Of a stretch of 64,000 nt of DNA, positions 34,466-47,401 are shown one piece after another; position 1 is the first letter of the stretch, and the number at the start of each line of letters is the position of its first letter. Under the pieces are notes generated by a model that saw nothing but the letters and a program-made list of their open reading frames with translations, was not told the origin of the DNA and searched no databases. The translations under genes were made by a program, and so were the position numbers. The stretch comes from Muricea muricata (lineage: Eukaryota > Cnidaria > Anthozoa > Malacalcyonacea > Plexauridae), in assembly GCA_963855995.1 (NCBI GenBank), contig OY979730.1:3472501-3536500 (forward strand), given 5' to 3'.

Positions 34466-34944
34466 TTACATATGGTTATAAAAATGTGACTAACTTTTGA
34501 AAACCTTTCTACTTAGACTTGTTAAGCCTTCTCGTCATCTCTATCAGTTGCATGTTTTGAGCCACATGTTTTTCTTTGTAATTGTGAAACAACTCGTTAT
34601 ATGCTGGGTAAACCTTTGCAAAACTCTCAAAATTTATCACTTCAAGTTGTTTCATTGTTATAATATATTTTGAAGTATAAACATTTACTTACGTTGAAAA
34701 GACCCAAGTTTTTTAGGACTTTGTTCATTCACTTGTGTTATTGTTCTCTCTGCCATGTTCTGTTTTCTTCTGTTGTTATTTTAATAAGTACAATGTGTGG
34801 TAGTTAATCTCTTTTTATTGTTATTCAAATTGTATGTAATCTTTACAAATTTTTTCAATAAATTGTTTACAAAATTTACTTGTGACCCCTTTTTAATTAA
34901 AAATTCAATTCCCATGGGAATTGAGAAATTGAATAAAAAAAATC

Positions 34945-35067
34945 CCCCTACCCTGGCCAGCTCCCCAAGTGCCACTTCCACCTAAGTAGAAGTACTTATA
35001 CATGTAGTACAAGTACTTCTACTTATTCACGGTGGAAGTAGCACTCGGAGAACTGGCCGGGGTAGCC
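34945..35067. repeat. Long hairpin in left arm
   Basis: Outer arms TACCCTGGCCAGCTCCCCAA and its imperfect complement ACTGGCCGGGGTA; inner arms AAGTAGAAGTACTT and AAGTACTTCTACTT around a short loop. Mirror copy at about 52596-52718. Confidence 0.65.
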
Positions 35068-35894
35068 GGCAAAGAGAAGACCAACTTTGCAAGTGCTAAT
35101 ACAATTGCTAAGTTGATCTTCCCTAGAGAGCAGCCGCGCGTACCTAACAAATTAAAACAACAAACGTTAGTGACTTAAGTACTTAGCATGCAAATTTGAT
35201 TCCCAAAGCCAAAATGTCAAGTGCCCCCCGCTGATCCTACCAACTGCCTACCTGCCTCAGTTCTAAGCTGTCTTCCTCAGTTCTAAGCTCCTGCATTCCA
35301 TTCGTTACCTTCACTTTCCTCACCATCGCACAGTCACTCACAGCTGATAAACCCGCATGCACCACCACCACCCCGACTGCCACCCAATTTCGAAAATTAA
35401 AAGAGTTAAAATTTCGGTAAAGTATGCATTTTAAATGCAATTTATTTGGATATTTTAGATCAAACGTAAACAGAAAAAGCTCGTACATAAAAACAGGTGA
35501 GAATTCTATTTAAAATTTGCTTGCAAAATATAAAACTTAATTCGCATTTTTCTTAGTTAATAGTATAGATCAATTTAGTTGATGTTGAAACCTACTCTTA
35601 ACTGTTTTGTTAGAAGTGACGACAGATTTTGGTTTTTAAGCATACTTTCAAAAATTTTAATTCCTTTAATAAACCTAACCCCATGCAACTTACACACGGC
35701 GCACACCCTCGCAGTCCATACATTTAGCTAATAAATTACGTTATAAACAAAAAAGCAAAATAAAAAGATAAATTACGTTATCTCTAGCTACTTAAACCCA
35801 CTTAGACTGAGTTTTTGATTGAATTTTCAAACGTAAAACCTTAGCTGAATGGGCATGGGCTTTTCGTTGTGTTAACTGTTCCGGAGTAAATATA

Positions 35895-36130
35895 TTGTAT
35901 CAAAGGCGTTTAGCTTAAACGGTGGATAAGTGAAATTTAAAAATCAGTTTTACACCTAGTACGGAACCGAAATTATGAGTTGAAATAGAATAAATATTTA
36001 GTTTTATATATAATTGTTCTTCTCAGGTCAAATAACTTCAGCTGGTTTGTTTATACAACATGGAAACGTGTTTCATATTTTTGACTTATCCACCGTTTAA
36101 GCTAAACGCCTTTGATACAACCGGCCCCTG
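35895..36130. mobile_element. V-family MITE, left-arm copy
   Basis: Reads TTGTATCAAAGGCGTTTAGC at the left and ends CAACCGGCCCCTG. The left terminus has lost the GGGGCCGG bases still present in the mirror copy (51520-51764). Confidence 0.75.
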
Positions 36131-36630
36131 ATACTTACCAAAGTCCAAGGCTGGGTCAAATAAGCATGAGAATTAGGCAAAAATAAAAAGCAATTGAAAC
36201 TCAACAGATTCACTAAAGTTGTTTTTTTTTTTGGCAACTTATATCCTTAAGTGTAGATGACATGCAATTTTTAATGCCGTAATTCTCACACTTATTTAAC
36301 CGAAACGCCTTCATTTGCATGGTACCTCGCAGCTGCTCTCAAACCACCTTCGTAATTTGCTTTAGTGTACACAAACAATGACTTCATTGTTCCTGCTTAC
36401 CAAAACAAATCTGAAAGCACCAAGATACTTATCATATTAATAATCAAAGAGGATTCGCATTATGCAGTAATTACCATAAACAGACGCATCACCATTGAAA
36501 CAAAGCATGCTGTATTCCCATGGGAATTTAAAATGCACAAAAAAATATAATGATCCTACTGATTTGCATGGATGTATGAACCAAATTAGCTAAGAAACAA
36601 AGAAATGATATATTCCCTTGGGAATTTAAT

Positions 36631-36860
36631 GTAGCAAAAAGATGGCGGGTGTTGATTTTACCAGAATGCCTTGCGGTCTGAAATCGTTTAAAAACTTAAG
36701 GTAAATTAACCTCGTTTGAGGAACAGACAGATAGGTTATTTTGTCACTTGTGTTAAAATTCCGTCCATTAGCTTATGTTAAATATCATTTCACTGCTATT
36801 CTTGATTGATACCCGCATTAAATTCTGGTAAAATCGACATGCCACCATTTGTTTTGCTAC
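36631..36860. mobile_element. W element, second copy in left arm
   Basis: GTAGCAAAAAGATGGCGGGT at the left and GTTTTGCTAC at the right, with TTGATTTTACCAGAATGCC and CTGGTAAAATCGACATG pairing. It is related to 30950-31184 and mirrored at about 50788-51018. Confidence 0.65.
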
Positions 36861-37769
36861 GGTGAATTGGAATACAAGTCAAATTTTCTCGCTTTTTAAC
36901 CAGAGAACACATTCTTTAAAGGTAGAACGACGGAATTGATCGTTTACAATCGACGCCATCTTTGTTGACGTTTGAAACACATGGCAACCACAAAGTATCT
37001 ATTCATTATATCTGATCCTATCGAGCCATACATCTTTAAAGTATCATTCATAATACGCTAAAACTAACGATGAAATAGTAAATTGACACTAGTGTTTCGC
37101 TGTAAACAGCTGAAGTAATCTGCAGAGTCAACCAAGTTGGCGCCCAATCACACGAAATGACGGCATGTGCAAACCAAAAATAGTGACCAAATCCATCAAC
37201 TATAATTTAGTGGCATTATTACGAAACTTATTTTTGTAAAACGTTCAATCCTACATGTTATTTTGTTTTGTTTTTAGAAATATCCAAATCCAAATGTTAG
37301 AGACGAAATTTCCAGGCGTTAAGGTATTGTTTCTTTAAAAAATATTGTCGACATTTACCATATTTTTACCTGTTTTTTGACTCGAAAATTGACTGCCAAA
37401 CTCCTAGATATTCTATTTAATTATTTTGTTGAATGTATTTGATATCAATGTTATTTCAATCCAATTTTTTTCACTTAATTTGCTGTCTTCTCTTTTTCAT
37501 TGACGAGAAATATCTATTAAATCCTCTTTGATCCCTCAATAATAAGTATCTTGTTTTCTACTAACTTGCACATTACCACTACTTTCTATTACAATGTCGT
37601 GTCTTCTCATTCTTGTGGATTGTTGTTTTGTGGGTCTTGTCGTCCAGGATCGTTCATTCTTTTCTCTTCTTGTGCGTTTTTTTCACATCCCATCACCCTT
37701 TGCAATAGTAGAAAGAATTAAATCATGAGATGATAGTTACGAGTAATTTATAAACTATAACATATTAAA

Positions 37770-37909
37770 CAATTATTGGATGAGGTTTTTGTGATATGCG
37801 GAATTATCAATGTCGAGGTAAGAGTTATCAGCCGAGCCGAAGGCGAGTCAGATAACTCTTACCGAGAGATTGATAATTTTGCATATCACAAAAACCGAAT
37901 CCGATAATT
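37770..37909. repeat. Hairpin repeat in left arm
   Basis: GAGGTTTTTGTGATATGC and GCATATCACAAAAACCGAAT pair, as do AAGAGTTATCAG and CAGATAACTCTT around a GCCGAGCCGAAGGCGAG loop. Mirror at about 49606-49740. Confidence 0.75.
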
Positions 37910-38092
37910 GCTTTATTATACATTTTAAGTCTTTTTCCTCGAGCAATTGACGCATTTCGCCCTCGGAAGAGCTTAAAAAGGAAGATGCCATAACATGAAA
38001 CAGAAAATATCGAAAAAATGTTGTTGCCATGCCAACCATTGATGCCAACGAATACCGCATACTGTAATAATCTGCACCGTAGGCTCAACATC

Positions 38093-38134
38093 CAGATAAC
38101 TCAGTTATCTGCTAGCAGATAACTGAGTTATCTG
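38093..38134. repeat. Perfect 42-bp palindrome in left arm
   Basis: CAGATAACTCAGTTATCTGC is followed without spacer by its exact complement, centred on TGCTAGCA. In the right arm the same site is interrupted by the MITE at 49163-49387. Confidence 0.85.
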
Positions 38135-38865
38135 CAGATTGTGTGATAGTCGCATTTATCTGCATACAACTGATCAATCACAACGCATAAAACAACTGCA
38201 ATGTATAATAAAATAGTTTATTAATTAGGCCGGCCAAATTATTGTGTGAGCTGTTAATATGAAATTTTTTTATTAAAATCTCGAGAATCATTAGTAAATC
38301 GTGAACAAAACACAAAAGAAAATCATAGCCGTGAAGGAGTCTTTATTTCTCACACGCACACAACTTGCAGCTACCCTAATTTATGATTTTAAATCAAAAT
38401 ATCTCGAGAATTAAACAACACGTAAGGAATGTGTAAATTCTTAAAGCTCTTTCGAACAATAAAAATTAATATCTCGCACTAATCTCTCTCAAAAGCTCTC
38501 TCAAATTTATTACCAATATCTCTTCAACTATTACTTTGCAGGTGAAATGTAACTTCTATCAAAACTAGCTTACTTCAAGTTGTTTGGGAATTAAGATTTT
38601 ACGTGTCAACGAGATCAAATATGAATCTAAGATGGCAGACAGCGCATTAAATTTCTATCTTTACGACCAACTCCCCAACGAAAGGCTTTAATTCGCTCGA
38701 AAGTCGAATTTTGTTTTTTTATTGTTTAATGTAGTGAAAGATCCTGTGTGCTTTTTACAGCACTGCCAACACTAGCAACGTTAGTGCGAGATGTTAATTT
38801 TTATTGAAACGAAAGCTGAACTGCTAAAGAAAATAGAAACGACAAGATAAAATCAAAAAACTTAC

Positions 38866-38955
38866 TTTCACTCTATCTTTGGATCTTCTTGGCTTCGGTT
38901 GTTCTCGTTTCATCATGCTGTTTATGGTTTCATCTGGTTGGCGCACTCTCTTCAT
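38866..38955 (-). pseudogene. Exon-like 30-codon segment, left-arm copy, product unknown
   Basis: Minus-strand ATG at 38955, open for 30 codons (begins MKRVRQPDETINSMMKREQP), ending at a consensus GTAAG donor. The identical segment is at 47966-48055, and a decayed copy lies near 58760. It looks like the first coding exon of a gene whose other exons are not present here. Not recognised. Confidence 0.35.
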
Positions 38956-39965
38956 GGAACATCACGCCGGTCCAGTAGGTAACTAGCTCACTCGTGTCCA
39001 GTCAACCAACATAAAATAAGGAGAAAATTAATGTTACAAAATATTTTAGAATATAGGACACTAAGCGTTAATTGAAATTGACTTTAACAAACCGTACATT
39101 GTGATAGTATTTGCATCTTAACATCTGATGGAGACGGCTTGTGATTTACTTCTTATGTCGATATGAATTCTTTCCCATCTTGTTGCGTCATTAGTTGATG
39201 GTTGTTGTATTCACTTTTTACTTGGCATTCTTTGAAAAAAAAATTACGATGTTCAGAAAACTGTTTACAAGATAAGCAAAGAAAACTACGTTCACAAGCA
39301 TTAGAGAGGACTAAGTAATTATAATAGGCGTGACAGGTCACAGAGGTTAGTCGACGAAGAAACTCATGGACAAATTCCCGGCATGATGATATTCCGATAG
39401 CAAGAAGTACAGCAAGTGTAGAACGTGTACGTGTAAGCTTAAACTGTATCTATGCAACTCCAAGAAAAGCGCAACACAAAATGGCGGAATTTAAAGACAT
39501 TTCTGGTGTCATTTCCAGTTCCCTAACTTTCGCGGACAAATATATTTATATATTTTTCTCAAATTTTTTTGAAGTAAATCTAGATGGATTTTGTGAATAA
39601 ACAAATTGAAAAAAGTATTGCCCACGTTAGGAAACTAGAACGGGCGCCCAAGAATGCCCACAATTTCTCCAATCTGGATTATATTTATTGATTGCGCAAA
39701 TGACTGATAAAAAATAAGAGAGTAATAAAATACCAAATGGTTTCCTCTTCAAGATAGTGTCATACATGCGCGCGGCATTTCGGGATATTTGGGAAAACTC
39801 GTGTTGAAGTTGAACCTAAGGCAACATGCCAAGTACATGGATGACGCTATCCTGCTCAGGAAACTATTTAGTAATTGTCTTACAAAATGATTACAGTGAA
39901 ACACAAGTCAACGCCACGGCATTTAAATTTCTCGTGTAGGATTGTTTGATCCTGCACAGTAATAG

Positions 39966-40110
39966 CCAAGTGGCGCAATCGTCAGAGCAAACGCCTATCA
40001 CATGTGAGGTCGTGGGTTCAATCCTTACTTCAGACTCGTGACACCCATGTGAGGAGTTAGTCAGTCGTGGGTTTATCCCGGGTACTCCGGTTTGCGAATG
40101 TTGACTGGAT
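39966..40110 (+). mobile_element. tRNA-derived SINE in left arm
   Basis: A-box-like TGGCGCAATCGTCAGAGC at 39971-39988, B-box-like GGGTTCAATCC at 40014-40024, then CCCGGGTACTCCGGTTT at 40077-40093. Mirror copy at about 46812-46963 on the minus strand. Confidence 0.7.
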
Positions 40111-42248
40111 GGTTAAAATTGTAAAATATCAGTAATCACCGGAACACGGGTACTTAACTAAACTGCTGACGATGAGGCGGAACTCATAATGAATTAATGA
40201 AAATGTGTTTCACTGTAGTTATCATATAATGTAATTGCCAAGCTGAATGAATAATTCTCCAGTAACTACGTCATATGAATAATTTATAATTATGAGAGTA
40301 GTGGGGGGGGGGGGGGGGCAGCATAAAGATTGAAGTAGTGTCAAGGAAGGGGTACTACCCTGACGGGTACTAGGCGAAGAAGTAGAGTAAACAGGAGGAA
40401 GAAAATTAAATTGGAGTAAATAAGGGGGATTGGGGTAAAGAAGGGGAGAAGCAGGATAAAGAAACCAGTGGAAGGGGGTGCTATCCTGGAAGGAGTACCC
40501 GGGAAAGAAGAGGGTGAACAGGAGGAAAAGTAGATTGGAGTACAGAAAGGGGAAATTAAACGGATCAGGAAATTCAGACTTGCAATTCAAATGAAAGGCA
40601 GCTCATTGGTCATGTAAACACTCGTTAAATCATGGTTCTCGCTTGCCTTTAGCTTGGAATCATCTTTGAATTTGAACTGAAAGTCTGAATTTGCATGTTT
40701 CTTGTATAGAGTGCAGTGTATCAGAACAGAAGAGGTTTTGAAGAAAAAGAAAGAAAGAATAAAAGTAAGTTAAAATTTGTAAAGAATAATGAAGAAACTA
40801 TTGGTACAGCACTTGATACATGATGATAATCATCATTATAAACTCTCTATTAATCCGGGGGGGGGTATAATAGAGAATTTGCAATGATAGTAAGTATATT
40901 GTAATATTTGGGTTTTTACCACTAAATCCTCTTGAAAGTTCTTTTTGGCTGTGGCTTCTCTCATCACAGTTGTCTGTGCTTGTCTTGCAAAATCTCTGGA
41001 ATATCTATAACGTGAAGGTCAATATTTAAGATTAGAAAAATAGAAACCGTAAAATAGAAAGAAATTTAAATCGTGGCGAATACTTTTTACGGTCTTGCTG
41101 GCATGACAAAAAGAGAGTATAGATTTATAAGATCATGTTGATTTATCCTTTATCTGAACTATATTTAACTTAGATTTTAAAATAGATTTCACCCTGGTAA
41201 GCAGACCGAATGGGTTTTCAAACAAGATAACATTTAATGACTAAAACGTGCACAGAATAGTTAGAGAATGCTTACATGTCGAATAAAAATCCAATACTTT
41301 TAATGTCCAACTACACAATAGCGATTTTCGTTGCATTTCTAGACTGGAGAAGAAGACGACGCCATTTTGATTTTGATTTCTCCCGACAACGGCAGATTTG
41401 TCTTCGCAATTTTTTTCCATTTCTTCGTCGTTTCAGCTCCAATTTGCTCGTTGTGTTTCTTTCGTACCTTCCTCGCCATTTCCGTACAACCAATGGACAT
41501 TTATACTCAAGATTAAGACTGTATTGAGACTTTCAAAATGTTCGTCAGGAGACATAAAAATCGAAGCTTCTTCTTCGGGTTGCAGAAGCAAATGACGTCA
41601 GACGACCTTTGTCCGCCAGCAAATACCCGTATGTATAACATTCAATGATCTTTTTAGGAAGCTGAAAATCGGTTTTTATTGCGCGAACGAAGTGTTTTTG
41701 CCATTATTTCTTACTCAGGTCTTTCTTCTGCTACTTTACTTCATGTTTACTTAGGTAACTTGCCAAAAGAAACGCCTGTAAGGGACAATTTTGCAATTTT
41801 TTTTATTTGGATGCTGATGAACAAGGGAAGACTCGTTAAAGCTTTCATTGGCAAATATCTTTCCCTCCGTGGCCGAGAGGTAAAGACAACTGTCTTGACT
41901 TCGATTTTGGGTGGATCGAGGACCGGTCCAGTTCAACTGAGTTTGGCAAGAATTTAATTCTGATCGATGCTCGATCCACCCAAAACTGAAGTCAAAGCTG
42001 GGCGTGGAGTGCAGGAAAACACTAGGCAGTACCGCGAGGCCGAGGAGGCAAACGTTATTTTCCCAGCGTTGTTAACTAATATTTAAGCAAATTTCATTAA
42101 CTTGACTGTTGGGGACAGACCTGTAGGGTTGGTGCATTGAAGACTTCTCGTCGTTATTTCCCTTCGTTCAAGAAGACAAGTTGTCTTCATCGAGAAATAA
42201 CGACGAAAAGACTTCAAGACACCACTAAACCACTACACTTTAAAGCTA

Positions 42249-42284
42249 CAGTGTAGTGGTTTAGCTAGCTAAACCACTACACTG
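42249..42284. repeat. Perfect 36-bp palindrome near the inner end of the left arm
   Basis: CAGTGTAGTGGTTTAGCT is followed by its exact complement. The same TAAACCACTACACT motif recurs just upstream at about 42227. The right-arm mirror has one changed base (GCTAGCC). Confidence 0.8.
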
Positions 42285-43160
42285 TGCCAATAATATATGG
42301 CTGACTTCTTCCTAACGCTTACGGTACGACCATGGATGCGCAAAGATGCGCAAACACATTAAAGCCTTGAAAGCAAGTGTTTTCTTTTAGGAAAGAATCA
42401 AGGACGACAACGCTTACTAAATCAAAGCCGTCTAGTCATGTTTTAAGTACTTCAGCTGTTTAACGATCTTTTACCAGATCTTTGCAAGAGGAAAAGTAAA
42501 ATTTTGCATCATTATTATTAACTTTCCGTCAGTCGTTTCTTTCTTGATCGAGCATTATATGCCATTGTGTTCAGTGTCCTTGATATAGGAGCCATATACT
42601 TATGGCCTTGGGTTTAATTCCCAAACACTGAATGGCAGTGTTTTGCTCTTCCAATGAGATAACAAGATGGCACTGTAGAACGCGTGGTTTTATATAAGCT
42701 ACGAGCGTCAAGATATCCTTGATAGGTAACTATTGATCCTACAATGGCACTTATGTTCACTGCCAATAGGAACGTTTTCAACTCACAGCTTGTACATAAT
42801 GGCTTTTATAGGTTGTGTCACAAGGAAACTGCAGTTCGGTCGTAAAATCAACTTGTTTTCAAGGTTGCCGGGTTTTAAACATTACTGACACTGTTAATGT
42901 TGTAGCTCGGAATTGTAAAACAACGGCGGCAATGCAGTTTTCTTGTGCCATAACCATATAAGCTACGACCGCCAAGCTTTATCCTTGATAGGAAAGAATT
43001 GATCCCACCAACGACATTTGTATTCTCTACCGATAGGAACGTTTGAGACTTACAGCTTGTACATAACGCGTTTTATCGGTGAGTCGTAAAACCAACCTGT
43101 TACTGCTCAGCAAACTACCATTTCCCTCGATCAACGATAGTCGATGAAGCTTGGCGCTCG

Positions 43161-43735
43161 AGTTGTTCAGCTAAGTTAAACGATCTTTTATGGCGAGGTC
43201 TTTTCAAGAAGGCATGAAGCATAGATGCGCAAACACTGTACAGCCTGTAAAGAATATGTCTTCTTTCGGGAAAGAGTCAAAGACGATAACGCTTATTAAA
43301 TCAAAACTGTGTAGGCATGTTTTAAGTTGCTCAGCTATGTTTAACGATCTTTTATGACCAGGCCTTTGCAAGAAGGAAAGTCGAAGTTTGCATATACTAT
43401 TGACTTTCCGTCGGTCGTTTCTTTCTTGATCGAGCTTTATATGTCATTGTGTTCAGTGTCCTTGATATAGGAGTCATGTATTTATGGCCTTGGGTTTGAT
43501 TCCCAAACACTGCATGGCAGTCTTCAGCTCTTTCAAGTAATAAGATAACTTTGGAACAAGATGGCAATGCGTTATTTACTATATGCCTGGTCATGCTGTA
43601 ACTAATCATGTAGTATATTCTTCAAACCTTAACTCAGAACGTTGGCTGTCAGTTTCTATTCGTGGTTGCTTTGAAACATTGCAGATACTGCTAACCTGGC
43701 TATAACCTGTAAAATGCTTGGTTTTACACAACCTA
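43161..43735 (+). repeat. Spacer of the palindrome, a diverged tandem copy of neighbouring arm sequence
   Basis: About 575 bp with no mirror partner. From about 43205 it repeats 42333-42700 in the same orientation with a period near 878 bp (shared GATGCGCAAACAC, TTTCTTTCTTGATCGAGC, TCAGTGTCCTTGATATAGGA). It is clearly more diverged than the two arms are from each other. Confidence 0.75.
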
Positions 43736-46700
43736 CGAGCGCCAAGCTTCATCGACTATCGTTGATGAGGGAACTGGTAGTTTGCTGAGCAGTAACAGGT
43801 TGGTTTTACGACTCACCGATAAAATGCGTTATGTACAAGCTGTAAGTCTCAAACGTTCCTATCGGTAGAGAATACAAATGTCGTTGGTGGGATCAATTGT
43901 TTCCTATCAAGGATAAAGCTTGGCGGTCGTAGCTTATATAAATGATAAAACCACCCAGTTTACAGGTTATGGCACAAGAAAACTGCATTGCCGCCGTTGT
44001 TTTACAATTCCGAGCTACAACATTAACAGTGTCAGTAATGTTTAAAACCCGGCAACCTTGAAAACAAGTTGATTTTACGACCGAACTGCAGTTTCCTTGT
44101 GACACAACCTATAAAATCCATCATGTACAAGCTGTGAGTTGGAAACGTTCCTGTTGGCAGTGAACATAAGTGTCCATTGTAGGATCAATAGTTACCTATC
44201 AAGGATATCTTGACGCTCGTAGCTTATATAAAACCACGCGTTCTACAGTGCCATCTTGTTATCTCATTGGAAGAGCAAAACACTGCCATTCAGTGTTTGG
44301 GAATTAAACCCAAGGCCATAAGTATATGGCTCCTATATCAAGGACACTGAACACAATGGCATATAATGCTCGATCAAGAAAGAAACGACTGACGGAAAGT
44401 TAATAATAATGATGCAAAATTTTACTTTTCCTCTTGCAAAGATCTGGTAAAAGATCGTTAAACATAGCTGAAGTACTTAAAACATGACTAGACGGCTTTG
44501 ATTTAGTAAGCGTTGTCGTCCTTGATTCTTTCCTAAAAGAAAACACTTGCTTTCAAGGCTTTAATGTGTTTGCGCATCTTTGCGCATCCATGGTCGTACC
44601 GTAAGCGTTAGGAAGAAGTCAGCCATATATTATTGGCAAAGTGTAGTGGTTTAGCTAGCCAAACCACTACACTGTAGCTTTAAAGTGTAGTGGTTTAGTG
44701 GTGTCTTGAAGTCTTTTCGTCGTTATTTCTCGATGAAGACAACTTGTCTTCTTGAACGAAGGGAAATAACGACGAGAAGTCTTCAATGCACCAACCCTAC
44801 AGGTCTGTCCCCAACAGTCAAGTTAATGAAATTTGCTTAAATATTAGTTAACAACACTAGGAAAATAACGTTTGCCTCCTTGGCCTCGCGGTACTGCCTA
44901 GTGTTTTCCTGCACTCCACGCCCAGCTTTGAATTCAGTTTTGGGTGGATCGAGCACCGATCAGAATTAAATTCTTACCAAACTCAGTTGAACTGGACCGG
45001 TCCTCGATCCACCCAAAATCGAAGTCAAGACAGTTGTCTTTACCTCTCGGCCACGGAGGGAAAGATATTTGCCAATGAAAGCTCTAACGAGTCTTCTCTT
45101 CTTCATCAGCATCGAAATAAAAAAAAAATGCAAAATTGTCCCTTACAGGCGTTTCTTTTGGCAAGTTACCTAACTAAACTGGAAGTAAAGTAGTAGAACA
45201 AAGACCTGAGTAAGAAATAATGGCAAAAACATTTCGTTCGCGCAATAAAAACCGATTTTCAGCTTCCTAAAAAGATCATTGAATGTTATACATACGGGTA
45301 TTTGCTGGCGGACAAAGGTCGTCTGACGTCATTTGCTTCTGCAACCCGAAGAAGAAGCTTCGATTTTTATGTCTCCTGACGAACATTTTGAAAGTCTCAA
45401 TACAGTCTTAATCTTGAGTATAAATGTCCATTGGTTGTACGGAAATGGCGAGGAAGGTACGAAAGAAACACAACGAGCAAATTGGAGCTAAAACGACGAA
45501 GAAATGGAAAAAAATTGCGAAGACAAATCTGCCGTTGTCGGGAGAAATCAAAATCAAAATGGCGTCGTCTTCTTCTCCAGTCTAGAAATGCAACGAAAAT
45601 CGCTATTGTGTAGTTGGACATTAAAAGTATTGGATTTTTATTCGACATGTAAGCATTCTCTAACTATTCTGTGCACGTTTTAGTCATTAAATGTTATCTT
45701 GTTTGAAAACCCATTCGGTCTGCTTACCAGGGTGAAATCTATTTTAAAATCTAAGTTAAATATAGTTCAGATAAAGGATAAATCAACATGATCTTATAAA
45801 TCTATACTCTCTTTTTGTCATGCCAGCAAGACCGTAAAAAGTATTCGCCACGATTTAAATTTCTTTCTATTTTACGGTTTCTATTTTTCTAATCTTAAAT
45901 ATTGACCTTCACGTTATAGATATTCCAGAGATTTTGCAAGACAAGCACAGACAACTGTGATGAGAGAAGCCACAGCCAAAAAGAACTTTCAAGAGGATTT
46001 AGTGGTAAAAACCCAAATATTACAATATACTTACTATCATTGCAAATTCTCTATTATACCCCCCCCCCGGATTAATAGAGAGTTTATAATGATGATTATC
46101 ATCATGTATCAAGTGCTGTACCAATAGTTTCTTCATTATTCTTTACAAATTTTAACTTACTTTTATTCTTTCTTTCTTTTTCTTCAAAACCTCTTCTGTT
46201 CTGATACACTGCACTCTATACAAGAAACATGCAAATTCAGACTTTCAGTTCAAATTCAAAGATGATTCCAAGCTAAAGGCAAGCGAGAACCATGATTCAA
46301 CGAGTGTTTACATGACCAATGAGCTGCCTTTCATTTGAATTGCAAGTCTGAATTTCCTAATCCGTTTAATTTCCCCTTTCTTTTCTCCAATCTACTTTTC
46401 CTCCTGTTCACCCTCTTCTTTCCCGGGTACTCCTTCCAGGATAGCACCCCCTTCCACTGGTTTCTTTATCCTGCTTCTCCCCTTCTTTACCCCAATCCCC
46501 CTTATTTACTCCAATTTAATCTTCTTCCTCCTGTTTACTCTACTTCTTCGCCTAGTACCCGTCAGGGTAGTACCCCTTCCTTGACACTACTTCAATCTTT
46601 ATGCTGCCCCCCCCCCCCCACTACTCTCATAATTGTAAGTTATTCATATGACGTAGTTACTGGAGAATTATTCATTCAGCTTGGCAATTACATTATATGA

Positions 46701-46811
46701 TAACTACAGTGAAACACATTTTCATTAATTCATTATGAGTTCCGCCTCATCGTCAGCAGTTTAGTTAAGTACCCGTGTTCCGGTGATTACTGATATTTTA
46801 CAATTTTAACC

Positions 46812-46963
46812 ATCCAGTCAACATTCGCAAACCGGAGTACCCGGAATAAACCCACGACTGACTAACTCCTCACATGGGTGTCACGAGTCTGAAGTAAGGA
46901 TTGAACCCACGACCTCACATGTGATAGGCGTTTGCTCTGACGATTGCGCCACTTGGCTATTAC
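46812..46963 (-). mobile_element. tRNA-derived SINE in right arm (mirror of 39966-40110)
   Basis: Minus strand carries the same A-box-like and B-box-like sequences and CCGGGTACTCCGGTTT. The copies differ by few bases. Confidence 0.7.
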
Positions 46964-47401
46964 TGTGCAGGATCAAACAATCCTACACGAGAAATTTAAA
47001 TGCCGTGGCGTTGACTTGTGTTTCACTGTCATCATTTTGTAAGACAATTACTAAATAGTTTCCTGAGCAGGATAGCGTCATCCATGTACTTGGCATGTTG
47101 CCTTAGGTTCAACTTCAACACGAGTTTTCCCAAATATCCCGAAATGCCGCGCGCATGTATGACACTATCTTGAAGAGGAAACCATTTGGTATTTTATTAC
47201 TCTCTTATTTTTTATCAGTCATTTGCGCAATCAATAAATATAATCCAGATTGGAGAAATTGTGGGCATTCTTGGGCGCCCGTTCTAGTTTCCTAACGTGG
47301 GCAATACTTTTTTTAATTTGTTTATTCACAAAATCCATCTAGATTTACTTCAAAAAAATTTGAGAAAAATATATAAATATATTTGTCCGCGAAAGTTAGG
47401 G

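Larger units (their letters stand above)
30605..43160 (+). repeat. Left arm of the giant palindrome
   Basis: About 12.6 kb, AT-rich, composed of shorter elements listed separately (W element, SINE pieces, V element, hairpins). It pairs with 43736-57054. It lacks the three insertions present in the right arm. Confidence 0.93.

Noticed and set aside
40222-40590. Proline-rich 122-codon ORF in left arm and its mirror
   Set aside because: Product of a CT-rich tract containing a poly-G/poly-C run whose length differs between arms. This is not coding-like.
41311-41493. Arginine-rich ORF present in both arms
   Set aside because: Both strands are open over the same stretch and the composition is low in complexity. 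A 46-codon ATG ORF in another frame (MARKVRKKHNEQ...) competes. No family match.
41872-41960. tRNA-like TGGCCGAGAGG sequence
   Set aside because: It resembles an A box of tRNA-Ser or Leu, but no matching B box or cloverleaf follows. The neighbourhood is a short inverted repeat.
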